From the NCBI GenBank assembly GCA_028275425.1, contig JAPWUT010000020.1:1-14530 (forward strand): a stretch of 14,530 nucleotides of DNA. The letters are read 5' to 3'. This document shows positions 1-7,351 of this stretch, in pieces. The translations under genes were made by a program, and so were the position numbers. Every line of letters starts with the position of its first letter. The first letter of the stretch is position 1. The notes below the pieces were generated by a model. The model did not search any database, was not told the DNA's origin, and saw nothing but the letters and a program-made list of their open reading frames with translations. The DNA is from Anaerolineae bacterium (GTDB lineage: Bacteria > Chloroflexota > Anaerolineae > SpSt-600).

Positions 1-1112
1 GAATACCCGTAAGCGGTGAATCAAGGCTTTTCTGCGAACTATGCCCGGCCACCATAATAGGGATAACCGGCTCCAGCGGCAAAACCACTACCACCGCTGT
101 AACCGGAGAAATGCTGAAAGAGGCCGGAATACCAACATGGGTCGGTGGGAACATCGGCAGGCCACTAATAGAGAGCCTTGAGAAAATTCAACCTCAAGAC
201 AGGGTTGTTATGGAGCTTTCAAGCTTCCAGCTCAAACTCTTCGGGCCAGATTTTGGCCTGAAGCCCCTGAGCCCTCCCGTGGCGGCCATCCTCAACATAA
301 CGCCAAACCACTTGGACCGGCATCCCTCTATGGAGGATTACATAGCGGCCAAGAAGAACATATTCTTGCATCAAGGGGAGAACGGAGTGGCCATTTTTGG
401 GTACGATAACGCCATTTCCCGAAGCTTGGCCATGGAAGCCAAGGGCAAGGTCTGGTTCTTCAGCCTTGGGGAACTGCCGGAAGGGGCTTTTCTGCGGAAC
501 GATAGGCTTTACCTCAAGATGGATGAAACTGAACTGGAGATTTGCCGGACCGATGAAATCAAAATGCTGGGCAGGCACAACGTAGCCAACCTCTTAGCTG
601 CCTCGCTTTTGGCATCCATAGGCGGGGCAGACATTGAGGCCATAAGGAACGTAGCCATAAACTTTAAAGGGGTTGAACACCGCTTGGAATTTGTCCGGGA
701 AGTCCGTGGGGTCAAGTATTACAACGATTCCATAGCCACCTCGCCGGAGAGGGTTGTAGCTGCCCTTAACTCCTTTGATGAGCCGATTGTCCTTCTGGCG
801 GGGGGAAAGGATAAAAACCTTCCCTGGGAAGAGATGGCTGCCCTAACGGTTAAGAAGGTCCGGCACATCGTGATTTTCGGGGAGGCGGCGCCGAAGATAG
901 AGCGAGCGGTGCGGGAAGCTCGCTCGCGTTTGGGGGCAAGCACTCCCGAAATCTCCCTCTGCTCAACTCTGGAGGAGGCAGTTGCGGAAGCTTCAAGGGT
1001 AGCAAGGCCGGGGGATATAGTTCTCCTGTCGCCAGGAGGGACAAGCTTTGATGCTTTCAGGGATTATGCCCACAGGGGCGAACGTTTCAAAGAGCTTGTA
1101 GCCAGACTTTAG
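1..1112 (+). CDS. murD: UDP-N-acetylmuramoylalanine--D-glutamate ligase (MurD), 5'-truncated by window edge
   Basis: Cytoplasmic Mur ligase that adds D-Glu to UDP-MurNAc-L-Ala using ATP. The reading frame is open from base 3, so the gene starts upstream; 369 residues are visible and roughly 80-100 are missing, judged from the usual length near 450. The ATP-binding loop reads GITGSSGKTTTT (bases 60-95), where GITGTNGKTTT is usual. It is followed by NITPNHLDRHPSMEDY, the central-domain motif, then NDSIATSPERV (723-752), the hinge motif normally NDSKATN. Next come LLAGGKDKNLPWEEM and LLSPGGTSFDAFRDYAHRGE, both C-terminal-domain hallmarks of MurD. An internal ATG at 111 lies after the P-loop and cannot be the true start. 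The TAG stop overlaps the AGGAG that serves ftsW. Identity is secure; the hinge Lys-to-Ile change is the only oddity. Confidence 0.96.
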   Translation, partial: IPVSGESRLFCELCPATIIGITGSSGKTTTTAVTGEMLKEAGIPTWVGGNIGRPLIESLEKIQPQDRVVMELSSFQLKLFGPDFGLKPLSPPVAAILNITPNHLDRHPSMEDYIAAKKNIFLHQGENGVAIFGYDNAISRSLAMEAKGKVWFFSLGELPEGAFLRNDRLYLKMDETELEICRTDEIKMLGRHNVANLLAASLLASIGGADIEAIRNVAINFKGVEHRLEFVREVRGVKYYNDSIATSPERVVAALNSFDEPIVLLAGGKDKNLPWEEMAALTVKKVRHIVIFGEAAPKIERAVREARSRLGASTPEISLCSTLEEAVAEASRVARPGDIVLLSPGGTSFDAFRDYAHRGERFKELVARL

Positions 1113-1115
1113 GAG
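1111..1115 (+). promoter_or_regulatory. Shine-Dalgarno of ftsW, overlapping the murD stop
   Basis: AGGAG shares two bases with the murD TAG stop (1110-1112). It lies 6 bases before GTG 1122 and 9 before ATG 1125, so it supports either start. The overlap suggests ribosomes finishing murD re-initiate on ftsW. Confidence 0.7.
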
Positions 1116-1121
1116 CTTATC

Positions 1122-2339
1122 GTGATGAGGCAAAGGGCGGGGATTTTACCAATCCAGCCGGATTACATCCTAATAGCAGCGGTAGTGCTTCTGGCCTTCA
1201 TAAGCCTGATGATGATGCACAGCGCTGGGCTTCACCTCTTAGCCTTGAGGGGTTCCGGAAACCCGGAGCGTTTCTTCACCCAACAGCTCATGGGAATTTT
1301 AGCCGGCTTAGGGGCTATGGGCATCGCCTCGGCCATTGATTACCGGTTGCTCAAACGCTTCTCGGTTCCCATAATGCTTGTAGTCCTTTTCCTCTTAGTC
1401 CTTGTGAACCTCAAAGGTACGGGGCGTTGGCTTTTGCGGACCCGAGCCGGCTCCTCCCTGCAGCCGAGCGAATTTGCCAGGCTTGGGGTTATCATCTATG
1501 CCGCCCACTGGTTATCCTCCCGAAGGGAAACCTTGGCCTCCCTCACGAGGGGCCTAATCCCGTTCGCCATCATAGTCGGGATTGTGACTGGCCTTGTAAT
1601 CCTGCAGCCGGATTTGTCCATGGCAGCCCTCATAGCCCTTACGGGGGCAATCATGTTCTTCATAGCCGGTGCCAACTTCTTCCAATGGGCAGGCAGTCTC
1701 CTAATGGGTGGGGCTGCGGCCGTTACCGTCATCCAAATGGGCATTTTCCACTATGCCCAAAAGAGGATTTTGCTCTGGGAGCAAGTCCAGCGCTTCTTAA
1801 GGGGTGAACCGATTTCGCCGGAATACATGAGTGAGCAGCCTTTCTATGCCCTCGGCTCATTCATAAGGGGTGGGCTCTGGGGGAAAGGGCTTGGCCAAGC
1901 CTCTCTGGCCCCAATGATGGGTGAAACTTTGCCTTCGGATGGAATAATGTGCCTTGTGGCCGAGGAGTTGGGCTTTGTGGGTTGCCTTGTGGTAATAGTC
2001 CTTTTAGGGCTTGTTGTATACCGTGGCCTTGTCATAGCCTCAAAGACCGAAGACCTATTTGGGAAGCTAATAGCTTCGGGGTTCTGTTGGAGCTTAGCCC
2101 TGCAAGCTCTAATCCATCTGGCAAGCCTTGTCGGCTTCATGCCCATGACCGGGATGGTTTTCCCCTTCCTGAGCTTGGGAGGCTCGGCCATGGTGACCTC
2201 TATGGCCGGAGTTGGCATTCTCATGAACATCTCAGTCGGAGGCAAGGAGGAGAAGAGAAGTGCGGTTTATCTTTACGGGTGGGGGAACAGGGGGGCACGT
2301 CTATCCCGCCCTCGCCGTAGCCGAAAGGCTAAAAGATAG
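1122..2339 (+). CDS. ftsW: SEDS-family peptidoglycan glycosyltransferase FtsW
   Basis: Polytopic inner-membrane SEDS protein that polymerises lipid II at the division septum with a class B PBP. The 405 residues hold about ten hydrophobic segments, beginning near residues 15-32. SEDS signatures are QPSE (114-117), QPDLS (162-166), GGLWGKGLGQ (250-259), AEELGFVG (280-287) and MTGMVFPFLSLGGSAMV (342-358). The catalytic loop is unusual: it reads LPSDGIM, keeping the likely catalytic Asp (Asp273) but not the usual HTDFIF surround. The position between murD and murG favours FtsW over RodA. The start is GTG 1122, with ATG 1125 equally possible behind the same Shine-Dalgarno. The last 26 codons overlap murG and give an Arg/Lys-rich tail. 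Confidence 0.92.
   Translation: MMRQRAGILPIQPDYILIAAVVLLAFISLMMMHSAGLHLLALRGSGNPERFFTQQLMGILAGLGAMGIASAIDYRLLKRFSVPIMLVVLFLLVLVNLKGTGRWLLRTRAGSSLQPSEFARLGVIIYAAHWLSSRRETLASLTRGLIPFAIIVGIVTGLVILQPDLSMAALIALTGAIMFFIAGANFFQWAGSLLMGGAAAVTVIQMGIFHYAQKRILLWEQVQRFLRGEPISPEYMSEQPFYALGSFIRGGLWGKGLGQASLAPMMGETLPSDGIMCLVAEELGFVGCLVVIVLLGLVVYRGLVIASKTEDLFGKLIASGFCWSLALQALIHLASLVGFMPMTGMVFPFLSLGGSAMVTSMAGVGILMNISVGGKEEKRSAVYLYGWGNRGARLSRPRRSRKAKR
2245..2250 (+). promoter_or_regulatory. Shine-Dalgarno of murG inside ftsW
   Basis: A perfect AGGAGG lies 9 bases before the GTG at 2260, within the ftsW coding sequence. It decides the murG start, because the MurG nucleotide-binding glycine motif begins only six codons later, and it confirms that murG overlaps ftsW. 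Confidence 0.85.
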
Positions 2340-3345
2340 CCAAATCCTATACGTTGGGACTCGTTCCGGCCTGGAGCGCGATATCGTAGCTCGGTGGGGC
2401 ATCCCTTTCCGGGAGGTTTCCTCAGCTCCTCTGCAGGGGATTAACCCGCTCCGCCAAGCCTTTAACCTGTTGCAGGTCGTTAAAGGGGTATTGGAGGCCT
2501 GGAGAATAGTGAGGGAATTTTCACCCTGTGCCATCTTTGCCACCGGGGGATACGTCTCCGTTCCGGTTGTCCTGGCCGGGCGGCTTCAGGGAATCCCATC
2601 GCTAATCTACCTTCCCGACCTTGAGCCAGGGCTGGCGGTGCGTTTCCTTTCGCTTCTGGCGGCCAAAGTGGCGGTGACCTTCCCCGAGGTTCTGAAGTTC
2701 TTCCCGGAAGGGAAAGCAGTCGTGAGCGGCTATCCGGTGCGGAAAGGGCTTCTGGAAGCTAAGCCGGAGGATGGCCGCAGAGCCTTCGGCTTGGAAGACG
2801 GGATGAAGACCGTGCTTGTATTCGGCGGGAGCAGGGGGGCAAGGAGCATAAACAGGGCATTGGCCCGCTCCCTTGACACCCTCTTAGACTATTGCCAAGT
2901 CCTCCACATCTCCGGCGCCCTGGATTACGAGGAAATGAAGGACCTTTACCATTCGCTTCCGCCGGAGAAGAGGAAGCGCTACCGGGTCTTCCCTTTCCTC
3001 TACCAAGAGATGGGCTTAGCCTTAGCTGCAGCCGACCTTGTAGTCTCAAGGGCAGGGGCAGCCACCCTGGGGGAATTTCCGGCCTTAGGCAAGCCTGCCA
3101 TACTAATCCCTTACCCCTACGCCGGTGGTCACCAAGAGCGAAATGCTCGGTTCCTTGAGGAAAGGGGGGCAGCCTTAGTAATCCTGGATTCGGATTTAGA
3201 CAAAGCATTCCTCCCGGCAGTCTTAGGCCTTTTGGAGGATGAAGGGCGGCTCAGGGGGATGGCAGAAAGGGCCAAGGCGCTCGCTTACCCCGACGCTGCC
3301 GAGAAATTAGCCGAAATCCTGAAGCGGCTTAGCCCAGGAGGTTAA
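2260..3345 (+). CDS. murG: UDP-GlcNAc:undecaprenyl-PP-MurNAc-pentapeptide GlcNAc transferase (MurG)
   Basis: GT-B glycosyltransferase on the inner face of the membrane that turns lipid I into lipid II. The 361-residue length is normal. The GTG start is followed by TGGGTGGHVYPAL (6-18), the N-terminal glycine loop and His of MurG. GGSRGARSINRAL (189-201) opens the C-terminal Rossmann domain, and VSRAGAATLGEFPALGKPAILIP (262-284) with GGHQERNARFL (289-299) is the UDP-GlcNAc-binding signature. The segment that is usually HEQN reads YLPDLEPG (117-124), so the conserved His, Glu and Asn of classical MurG are replaced by Tyr117, Leu118 and Asp120. The gene overlaps ftsW by 80 bases and its TAA directly abuts the next ATG. 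Confidence in the family is high. Confidence 0.96.
   Translation: MRFIFTGGGTGGHVYPALAVAERLKDSQILYVGTRSGLERDIVARWGIPFREVSSAPLQGINPLRQAFNLLQVVKGVLEAWRIVREFSPCAIFATGGYVSVPVVLAGRLQGIPSLIYLPDLEPGLAVRFLSLLAAKVAVTFPEVLKFFPEGKAVVSGYPVRKGLLEAKPEDGRRAFGLEDGMKTVLVFGGSRGARSINRALARSLDTLLDYCQVLHISGALDYEEMKDLYHSLPPEKRKRYRVFPFLYQEMGLALAAADLVVSRAGAATLGEFPALGKPAILIPYPYAGGHQERNARFLEERGAALVILDSDLDKAFLPAVLGLLEDEGRLRGMAERAKALAYPDAAEKLAEILKRLSPGG
3336..3341 (+). promoter_or_regulatory. Shine-Dalgarno of the CvpA-family gene
   Basis: A perfect AGGAGG forms part of the last codons of murG and sits 4 bases before the ATG at 3346. It fixes that start directly after the murG TAA and points to coupled translation. Confidence 0.75.
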
Positions 3346-3936
3346 ATGATTGCCATTGAGGCTGTGTTCATAAGCCTCATCTTTCTATTCGGGATAATAG
3401 GCATGAGCCGGGGCTGGGTAAGGGAGCTCATCGCCACGGCTGGGATAATCGTGGGCCTATTCATAATCAACTCTTTGGCCATAACCCCTCCAGGGGCTCC
3501 CCCGGAAACGAAAATCTTCATCCTTACTTACATAGTGGCTCAGCTCACCCGCCGGCCGTTCAATGACAGAATTACTCAACTGGTGGTGCAATTGAGCGTC
3601 TTCGGAATCGTCACTTTCTTCAGCTACTACGGGCCTACAGCGATGAGGACGGTTGGGCCAGTCAAAGGTTTGTTTCAGAGGGCGAGGGTAGGATGCCAAG
3701 AAGCCCTCCTTGGGTTCCTGGTAGGACTGATAAACGGCTACCTCATAGCTGGCACTATATGGTATTACCTTCACCTGACCGATTATCCTTTGCCTCCCGG
3801 CGTGTGGAACAAGGATTTGATGAGTGCGACGGCAAAACAGCTTATAAAATACCTACCGGAAAACTTCTTGACAGGGCTCACCCTTTACGGAATCATGGCC
3901 ATCTTGCTTCTCTTTATCTTTGTTGCCGTTACTTGA
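3346..3936 (+). CDS. CvpA-family integral membrane protein
   Basis: A 196-residue hydrophobic protein with predicted membrane segments near residues 3-20, 27-46, 76-96, 118-142 and 174-195. The N-terminal pattern GMSRGWVRELIATAGIIVGLF (19-39) and the later GCQEALLGFLVGLINGYLIAG (116-136) match the CvpA (colicin V production protein) layout of a short Arg/Glu loop after the first helix and a glycine-rich helix after a basic loop. The biochemical role of CvpA proteins is not settled; links to envelope stress and purine loci are known in other bacteria. Here it lies between murG and murC, with no gap before it and 11 bases after it, so it is co-expressed with wall synthesis. That position suggests, but does not prove, an envelope function. 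Similarity was judged by eye, so another small membrane family is possible. Confidence 0.72.
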   Translation: MIAIEAVFISLIFLFGIIGMSRGWVRELIATAGIIVGLFIINSLAITPPGAPPETKIFILTYIVAQLTRRPFNDRITQLVVQLSVFGIVTFFSYYGPTAMRTVGPVKGLFQRARVGCQEALLGFLVGLINGYLIAGTIWYYLHLTDYPLPPGVWNKDLMSATAKQLIKYLPENFLTGLTLYGIMAILLLFIFVAVT

Positions 3937-3947
3937 GCGAGGGGAAA

Positions 3948-5315
3948 ATGAGGGTACACCTTGTGGGAATTGGAGGGGCTGGGCTTTCGGCCATAGCCAG
4001 GGTGCTTAAGGAGCGGGGTTACGAAGTCTCCGGCTCCGATAGAGCCCATTCCTCCCTTCTGGAAGAATTGGCGAAGGAAGGGGTAAAGGTTTTCGTTGGC
4101 CATAAAGGGGAAAACGTCCACGGAGCCGATATCGTGCTCATCTCCTCCGCTGTGCCAGGCGATAACCCGGAGGTCCAGGAAGCCAAAAGGCTTGGGATAC
4201 CGGTCCTCAAGCGGGCCGAATTCTTGGGCTGGTTGACCCAAGGCTACAAGGTTATAGCCGTGGCCGGAACTCACGGCAAAAGCACAACTACAGCCATGGT
4301 TGCTTGGGTTTTGGAGAGGGCGGGCTTCTCCCCTTCCTACATAGTCGGCGGGATAATGGCCAATTCCGGCCTGAACGCCCGCCACGGCCAAGGGCCATAC
4401 TTCGTCATTGAAGCCGATGAGTATGACCGGACTTTCTTAGGGCTAAGGCCGTTCTTGGCCCTTGTCACCGCTTTGGAGATGGACCACCCCGATTGCTACC
4501 CGGATTTGGAGGCGATGAAGGAGGCGTTTGAGGAATTCCTCGGCCGAGTTGAACCTGGCGGATACATCTTGGGATGCGGCGATGAAGGCAATGTAGCCGA
4601 AGTCCTGAGGAAAGTGAAAAGTAACGTCATCACTTACGGCCTAAAGGATGGCAACGTTTGGCAAGGGGAATCCTTGGGGCTGGGGGAAGGAGGCCACATC
4701 TATCAGGTTAAAATGGGCGGTAGGGTTTGGGGGCCGTTCAGCCTCGCAATCCCCGGCCTTCAAAATGTCAAAAATGCCGTGGGAGCCATAGCTGCCTGCC
4801 GCATCCTGGGGGTGGAACCGGAGCAATCGGGCCTGGCCCTGAGCTCTTTCCGGGGGCTTAAGAGGCGCTTTGAAATCAAAGGCGAAGCCGGAGGGGTAAT
4901 CGTGGTGGACGACTATGCCCACCACCCAACCGAAATCAAGGTTACGCTGGCGGCAGCGCGGGAGCGCTTCCCAGGAAGGGAAATCTGGGCTGTCTTCCAG
5001 CCCCACACTTATTCCCGAACCAAAGCCCTTCTGGAGGAGTTTGCCTCAAGCTTCTCTCAGGCCAACCACGTAATCATTTGCGATATCTATGCTGCCCGCG
5101 AGAAGGACACTCTGGGCATCTCTTCCTTGGACATCCTGGCACTCATGGACCACCCCGATGCCAAATACATCGGCTCGCTGGAGGCGGTGGCCTTTTACCT
5201 TGAGGAGCACCTTAAGCCGGGGGCCGTCCTCATAACCCTTGGGGCTGGAGACGTCTACCAAGTGGGGGAGAAGGTTCTGGAAGCGCTTCGGGGGAAAGGC
5301 GAGGATGAAGGTTGA
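3948..5315 (+). CDS. murC: UDP-N-acetylmuramate--L-alanine ligase (MurC)
   Basis: Cytoplasmic Mur ligase that starts the stem peptide by joining L-Ala to UDP-MurNAc. The 455-residue length is normal. Motifs in order are GIGGAGLSAIA (7-17, UDP-binding Rossmann loop), AGTHGKSTTT (106-115, P-loop with Ser where Thr is usual), EADEYDRTFL (155-164) and ALEMDHPDCYPD (175-186), then VVDDYAHHPTEI (319-330), FQPHTYSRTK (350-359) and LGAGDVYQVGE (431-441). The ATG at 3948 is preferred: it puts the Rossmann loop at residue 7 and has GAGGGG 4-9 bases upstream. An upstream in-frame start near 3693 would add 85 residues of unrelated sequence lying in the CvpA gene. It overlaps murB by 11 bases. Confidence 0.96.
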   Translation: MRVHLVGIGGAGLSAIARVLKERGYEVSGSDRAHSSLLEELAKEGVKVFVGHKGENVHGADIVLISSAVPGDNPEVQEAKRLGIPVLKRAEFLGWLTQGYKVIAVAGTHGKSTTTAMVAWVLERAGFSPSYIVGGIMANSGLNARHGQGPYFVIEADEYDRTFLGLRPFLALVTALEMDHPDCYPDLEAMKEAFEEFLGRVEPGGYILGCGDEGNVAEVLRKVKSNVITYGLKDGNVWQGESLGLGEGGHIYQVKMGGRVWGPFSLAIPGLQNVKNAVGAIAACRILGVEPEQSGLALSSFRGLKRRFEIKGEAGGVIVVDDYAHHPTEIKVTLAAARERFPGREIWAVFQPHTYSRTKALLEEFASSFSQANHVIICDIYAAREKDTLGISSLDILALMDHPDAKYIGSLEAVAFYLEEHLKPGAVLITLGAGDVYQVGEKVLEALRGKGEDEG

Positions 5316-6234
5316 GAGGCTTGCCAAGTTCCTGAATGGAGTCAAAAGGGATGAGCCCTTGGCCCCGCACACGTCTTTTCGGATTGGCGGGCCGGCAAAG
5401 CTCTTCCTCAGGGCTAAGACGGCAGAGGAAGTTGAGAAAGCTCTGAATTTGGCCCAAGAAGAAGGAATTCCTTGGGTGGTATTGGGCAAGGGGACAAACG
5501 TCTTAGTTGCCGATGGCGGATTTCCGGGCCTTGTGGTAGTCAATGCCTGCGGCCGCTTTGAGCTTGAAGAACTGGGGGATAAAGCCTTGCTCCGAGCCGA
5601 GGCCGGAGTTAGCTTGGCCCATTTGGCCCGCCTTACAGCGCTGAAGGGCTGGGAAGGGCTTGAGTGGGCGGAAGGGATTCCGGGCACCATAGGGGGAGCG
5701 ATTGCGGGGAATGCCGGAGCCTTCGGCGGATGCGTGGCCGATGTCCTTGAGAGGGTGGAAATCTTGGGGGAAAAAGGCCAGAGGCTTTCCCTTAAACCGG
5801 AGGAGCTGGCCTTCGGTTACAGGCACAGCGCTTTCAAGGGCGAGCTTAAGGGGAGCGTTATCTTGTCTGCCGATTTCACCCTTGTGAAGAGGGAAGCAAG
5901 GGAGCTAAAAGAAAGGATGCTCCGCTACCGGGCGGAGAGGCGGGCCAAGCAACCCAAGGAACCAAGCGCTGGCTCCGTCTTCAAGAACCCGCCTGGGCAT
6001 TATGCGGCCAAGCTCATTGAGGAAGTGGGCCTAAAAGGCTTCAGGGTAGGGGACGCCTGCTTTTCCCCTATCCATGCCAACTTCATCGTAAACCTCGGCC
6101 AGGCCAAGGCTTCCGATGTCCTCAAACTCATGGAGTTGGCGATGGACAGGGTGTGGAACGTTTTTGGCCTTAAACTTGAACCGGAGTTAGAATTCATTGG
6201 CCTTAATCCCCCTGGAGGTAAAATCCATGGCTAA
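5305..6234 (+). CDS. murB: UDP-N-acetylenolpyruvoylglucosamine reductase (MurB)
   Basis: FAD-dependent, NADPH-using enzyme that reduces UDP-GlcNAc-enolpyruvate to UDP-MurNAc in the cytoplasm. The 309-residue length fits the shorter MurB class. FAD-binding features are HTSFRIGGPAKLFL (22-35), LGKGTNVLVADGGFPGLVV (60-78) and GIPGTIGGAIAGNAGAFGG (124-142). Catalytic candidates are Arg173 in FGYRHSAF, Ser224 in SAGSVFKNP (the proton-donor Ser) and Glu296 in the terminal ELEF. HANFIVNLG (257-265) is another family block. The ATG at 5305 is chosen because the homologous region starts soon after it; an upstream TTG at 5239 would add 22 residues lying wholly within murC. The start is inside the end of murC and the stop is inside the start of ddl. 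Confidence 0.96.
   Translation: MKVERLAKFLNGVKRDEPLAPHTSFRIGGPAKLFLRAKTAEEVEKALNLAQEEGIPWVVLGKGTNVLVADGGFPGLVVVNACGRFELEELGDKALLRAEAGVSLAHLARLTALKGWEGLEWAEGIPGTIGGAIAGNAGAFGGCVADVLERVEILGEKGQRLSLKPEELAFGYRHSAFKGELKGSVILSADFTLVKREARELKERMLRYRAERRAKQPKEPSAGSVFKNPPGHYAAKLIEEVGLKGFRVGDACFSPIHANFIVNLGQAKASDVLKLMELAMDRVWNVFGLKLEPELEFIGLNPPGGKIHG
6214..6218 (+). promoter_or_regulatory. Shine-Dalgarno of ddl inside murB
   Basis: GGAGG lies 8 bases before ATG 6227 and within the final murB codons. It selects this ATG over the in-frame TTG at 6197, which has no such site. Confidence 0.8.
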
Positions 6235-7351
6235 AAAGCTAAGGGTAGGGGTGATATTTGGGGGCAGGAGCGGGGAACACGAAGTCTCCCTCGCTTCGGC
6301 CACCTCCGTAATCGCTTACCTGGACAAAACGAAATACGAGGTCATACCCATAGGCATAACCAAGGAGGGCAAGTGGGTAGCCTTTGGCGACCCCCTCCAA
6401 GCCCTGAAGGCTGGGACAATTGGGTCCAGCGTGCCGGTGGCCCTTTTGGGAGACCCAACGCAGAAAGCTCTCGTGAGCCTGGAGTTCTCCGAGCAAAGCC
6501 CAAGGCCCATCAGACTCCAGGAGCTGGACGTGGTCTTTCCTGTGCTCCACGGCCCTTACGGAGAGGACGGGACAGTCCAGGGCCTTTTGGAGCTGGCTGG
6601 TATACCATACGTTGGGGCTGGGGTATTGGCTTCAGCCGTGGGGATGGATAAGCCAACCATGAAAGCCGTCTTCATGGCCCACGGGCTTCCGGTGGTTAAG
6701 CACATCGTGATAAGGCGCAAGCATTGGGAAAGGGACCAAGCACCGATAATAGAGCAGGTGGAGGAAGAAATAGGCTACCCGTGCTTCGTAAAGCCGGCCA
6801 ACCTTGGCTCCAGCGTCGGCGTTTCCAAAGCGAGAAACAGGGAAGAGCTGGAAAGGGCTCTGAGGATTGCCGCCCAATACGACCGCAAGATGTTAGTGGA
6901 GGTGGCGATAAACGCCCGCGAAATTGAGTGCAGCGTCCTCGGGAACGATGACCCCATAGCTTCAGTCCCCGGGGAAGTGGTTCCCCACCGCGAATTCTAC
7001 GATTACAAGGCCAAATACATCCCCGGGGAAAGCGACCTCATAATCCCGGCGCCAATACCTCCAGACTTGGCGCGTTACATCCAAGAGTTAGCGGTGAAGG
7101 CCTTTTTGGCCGTGGATTGTGCCGGCATGGCCCGAGTTGACTTCTTCCTGGATAGGGAAACTGGCCAAGTTTATGTAAACGAAATAAACACCATCCCCGG
7201 CTTCACGGCTACCAGCATGTATCCCAAGATGTGGGAGGCCAGTGGGATTCCTTACCCTGAGCTTTTGGACAGGCTAATTGAGCTGGCCTTGGAGAGGTTT
7301 GAGGATAAGAAACGCTGCAGGACTTCTTACACTCCGGAAGAGGAAGAATGA
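6227..7351 (+). CDS. ddl: D-alanine--D-alanine ligase
   Basis: ATP-grasp enzyme that makes the D-Ala-D-Ala dipeptide later added to the peptidoglycan stem. The 374 residues show GVIFGGRSGEHEVSLASA (8-25, with the substrate-binding Glu of HEVS), FPVLHGPYGEDGTVQGLLE (104-122), CFVKPANLGSSVGVSKA (186-202, ATP-grasp Lys and serine loop), EFYDYKAKY (256-264), MARVDFF (301-307) and the Mg2+-binding end VNEINTIPGFTATSMYP (317-333). The Tyr-bearing EFYDYKAKY loop, as in ordinary Ddl, argues for D-Ala-D-Ala rather than the His-bearing D-Ala-D-Lac (VanA-type) specificity. The ATG 6227 start has a good Shine-Dalgarno and overlaps murB by 8 bases. Its TGA overlaps the ftsQ ATG as ATGA. The acidic EEEE tail is unremarkable. 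Confidence 0.96.
   Translation: MAKKLRVGVIFGGRSGEHEVSLASATSVIAYLDKTKYEVIPIGITKEGKWVAFGDPLQALKAGTIGSSVPVALLGDPTQKALVSLEFSEQSPRPIRLQELDVVFPVLHGPYGEDGTVQGLLELAGIPYVGAGVLASAVGMDKPTMKAVFMAHGLPVVKHIVIRRKHWERDQAPIIEQVEEEIGYPCFVKPANLGSSVGVSKARNREELERALRIAAQYDRKMLVEVAINAREIECSVLGNDDPIASVPGEVVPHREFYDYKAKYIPGESDLIIPAPIPPDLARYIQELAVKAFLAVDCAGMARVDFFLDRETGQVYVNEINTIPGFTATSMYPKMWEASGIPYPELLDRLIELALERFEDKKRCRTSYTPEEEE

Noticed and set aside
3693..3947. Upstream 85-codon extension of murC
   Set aside because: It lies in another frame of the CvpA-family gene and resembles nothing in MurC, whereas ATG 3948 places the Rossmann glycine loop at residue 7.
3885..4391. Open frame of 168 codons on the - strand opposite murC
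   Set aside because: It is a shadow of murC in GC-rich sequence, with no recognisable motif or ribosome-binding site.
5239..5304. TTG start adding 22 residues to murB
   Set aside because: The extension lies wholly inside murC, starts on a rare codon and adds sequence not expected in MurB; ATG 5305 fits the family.
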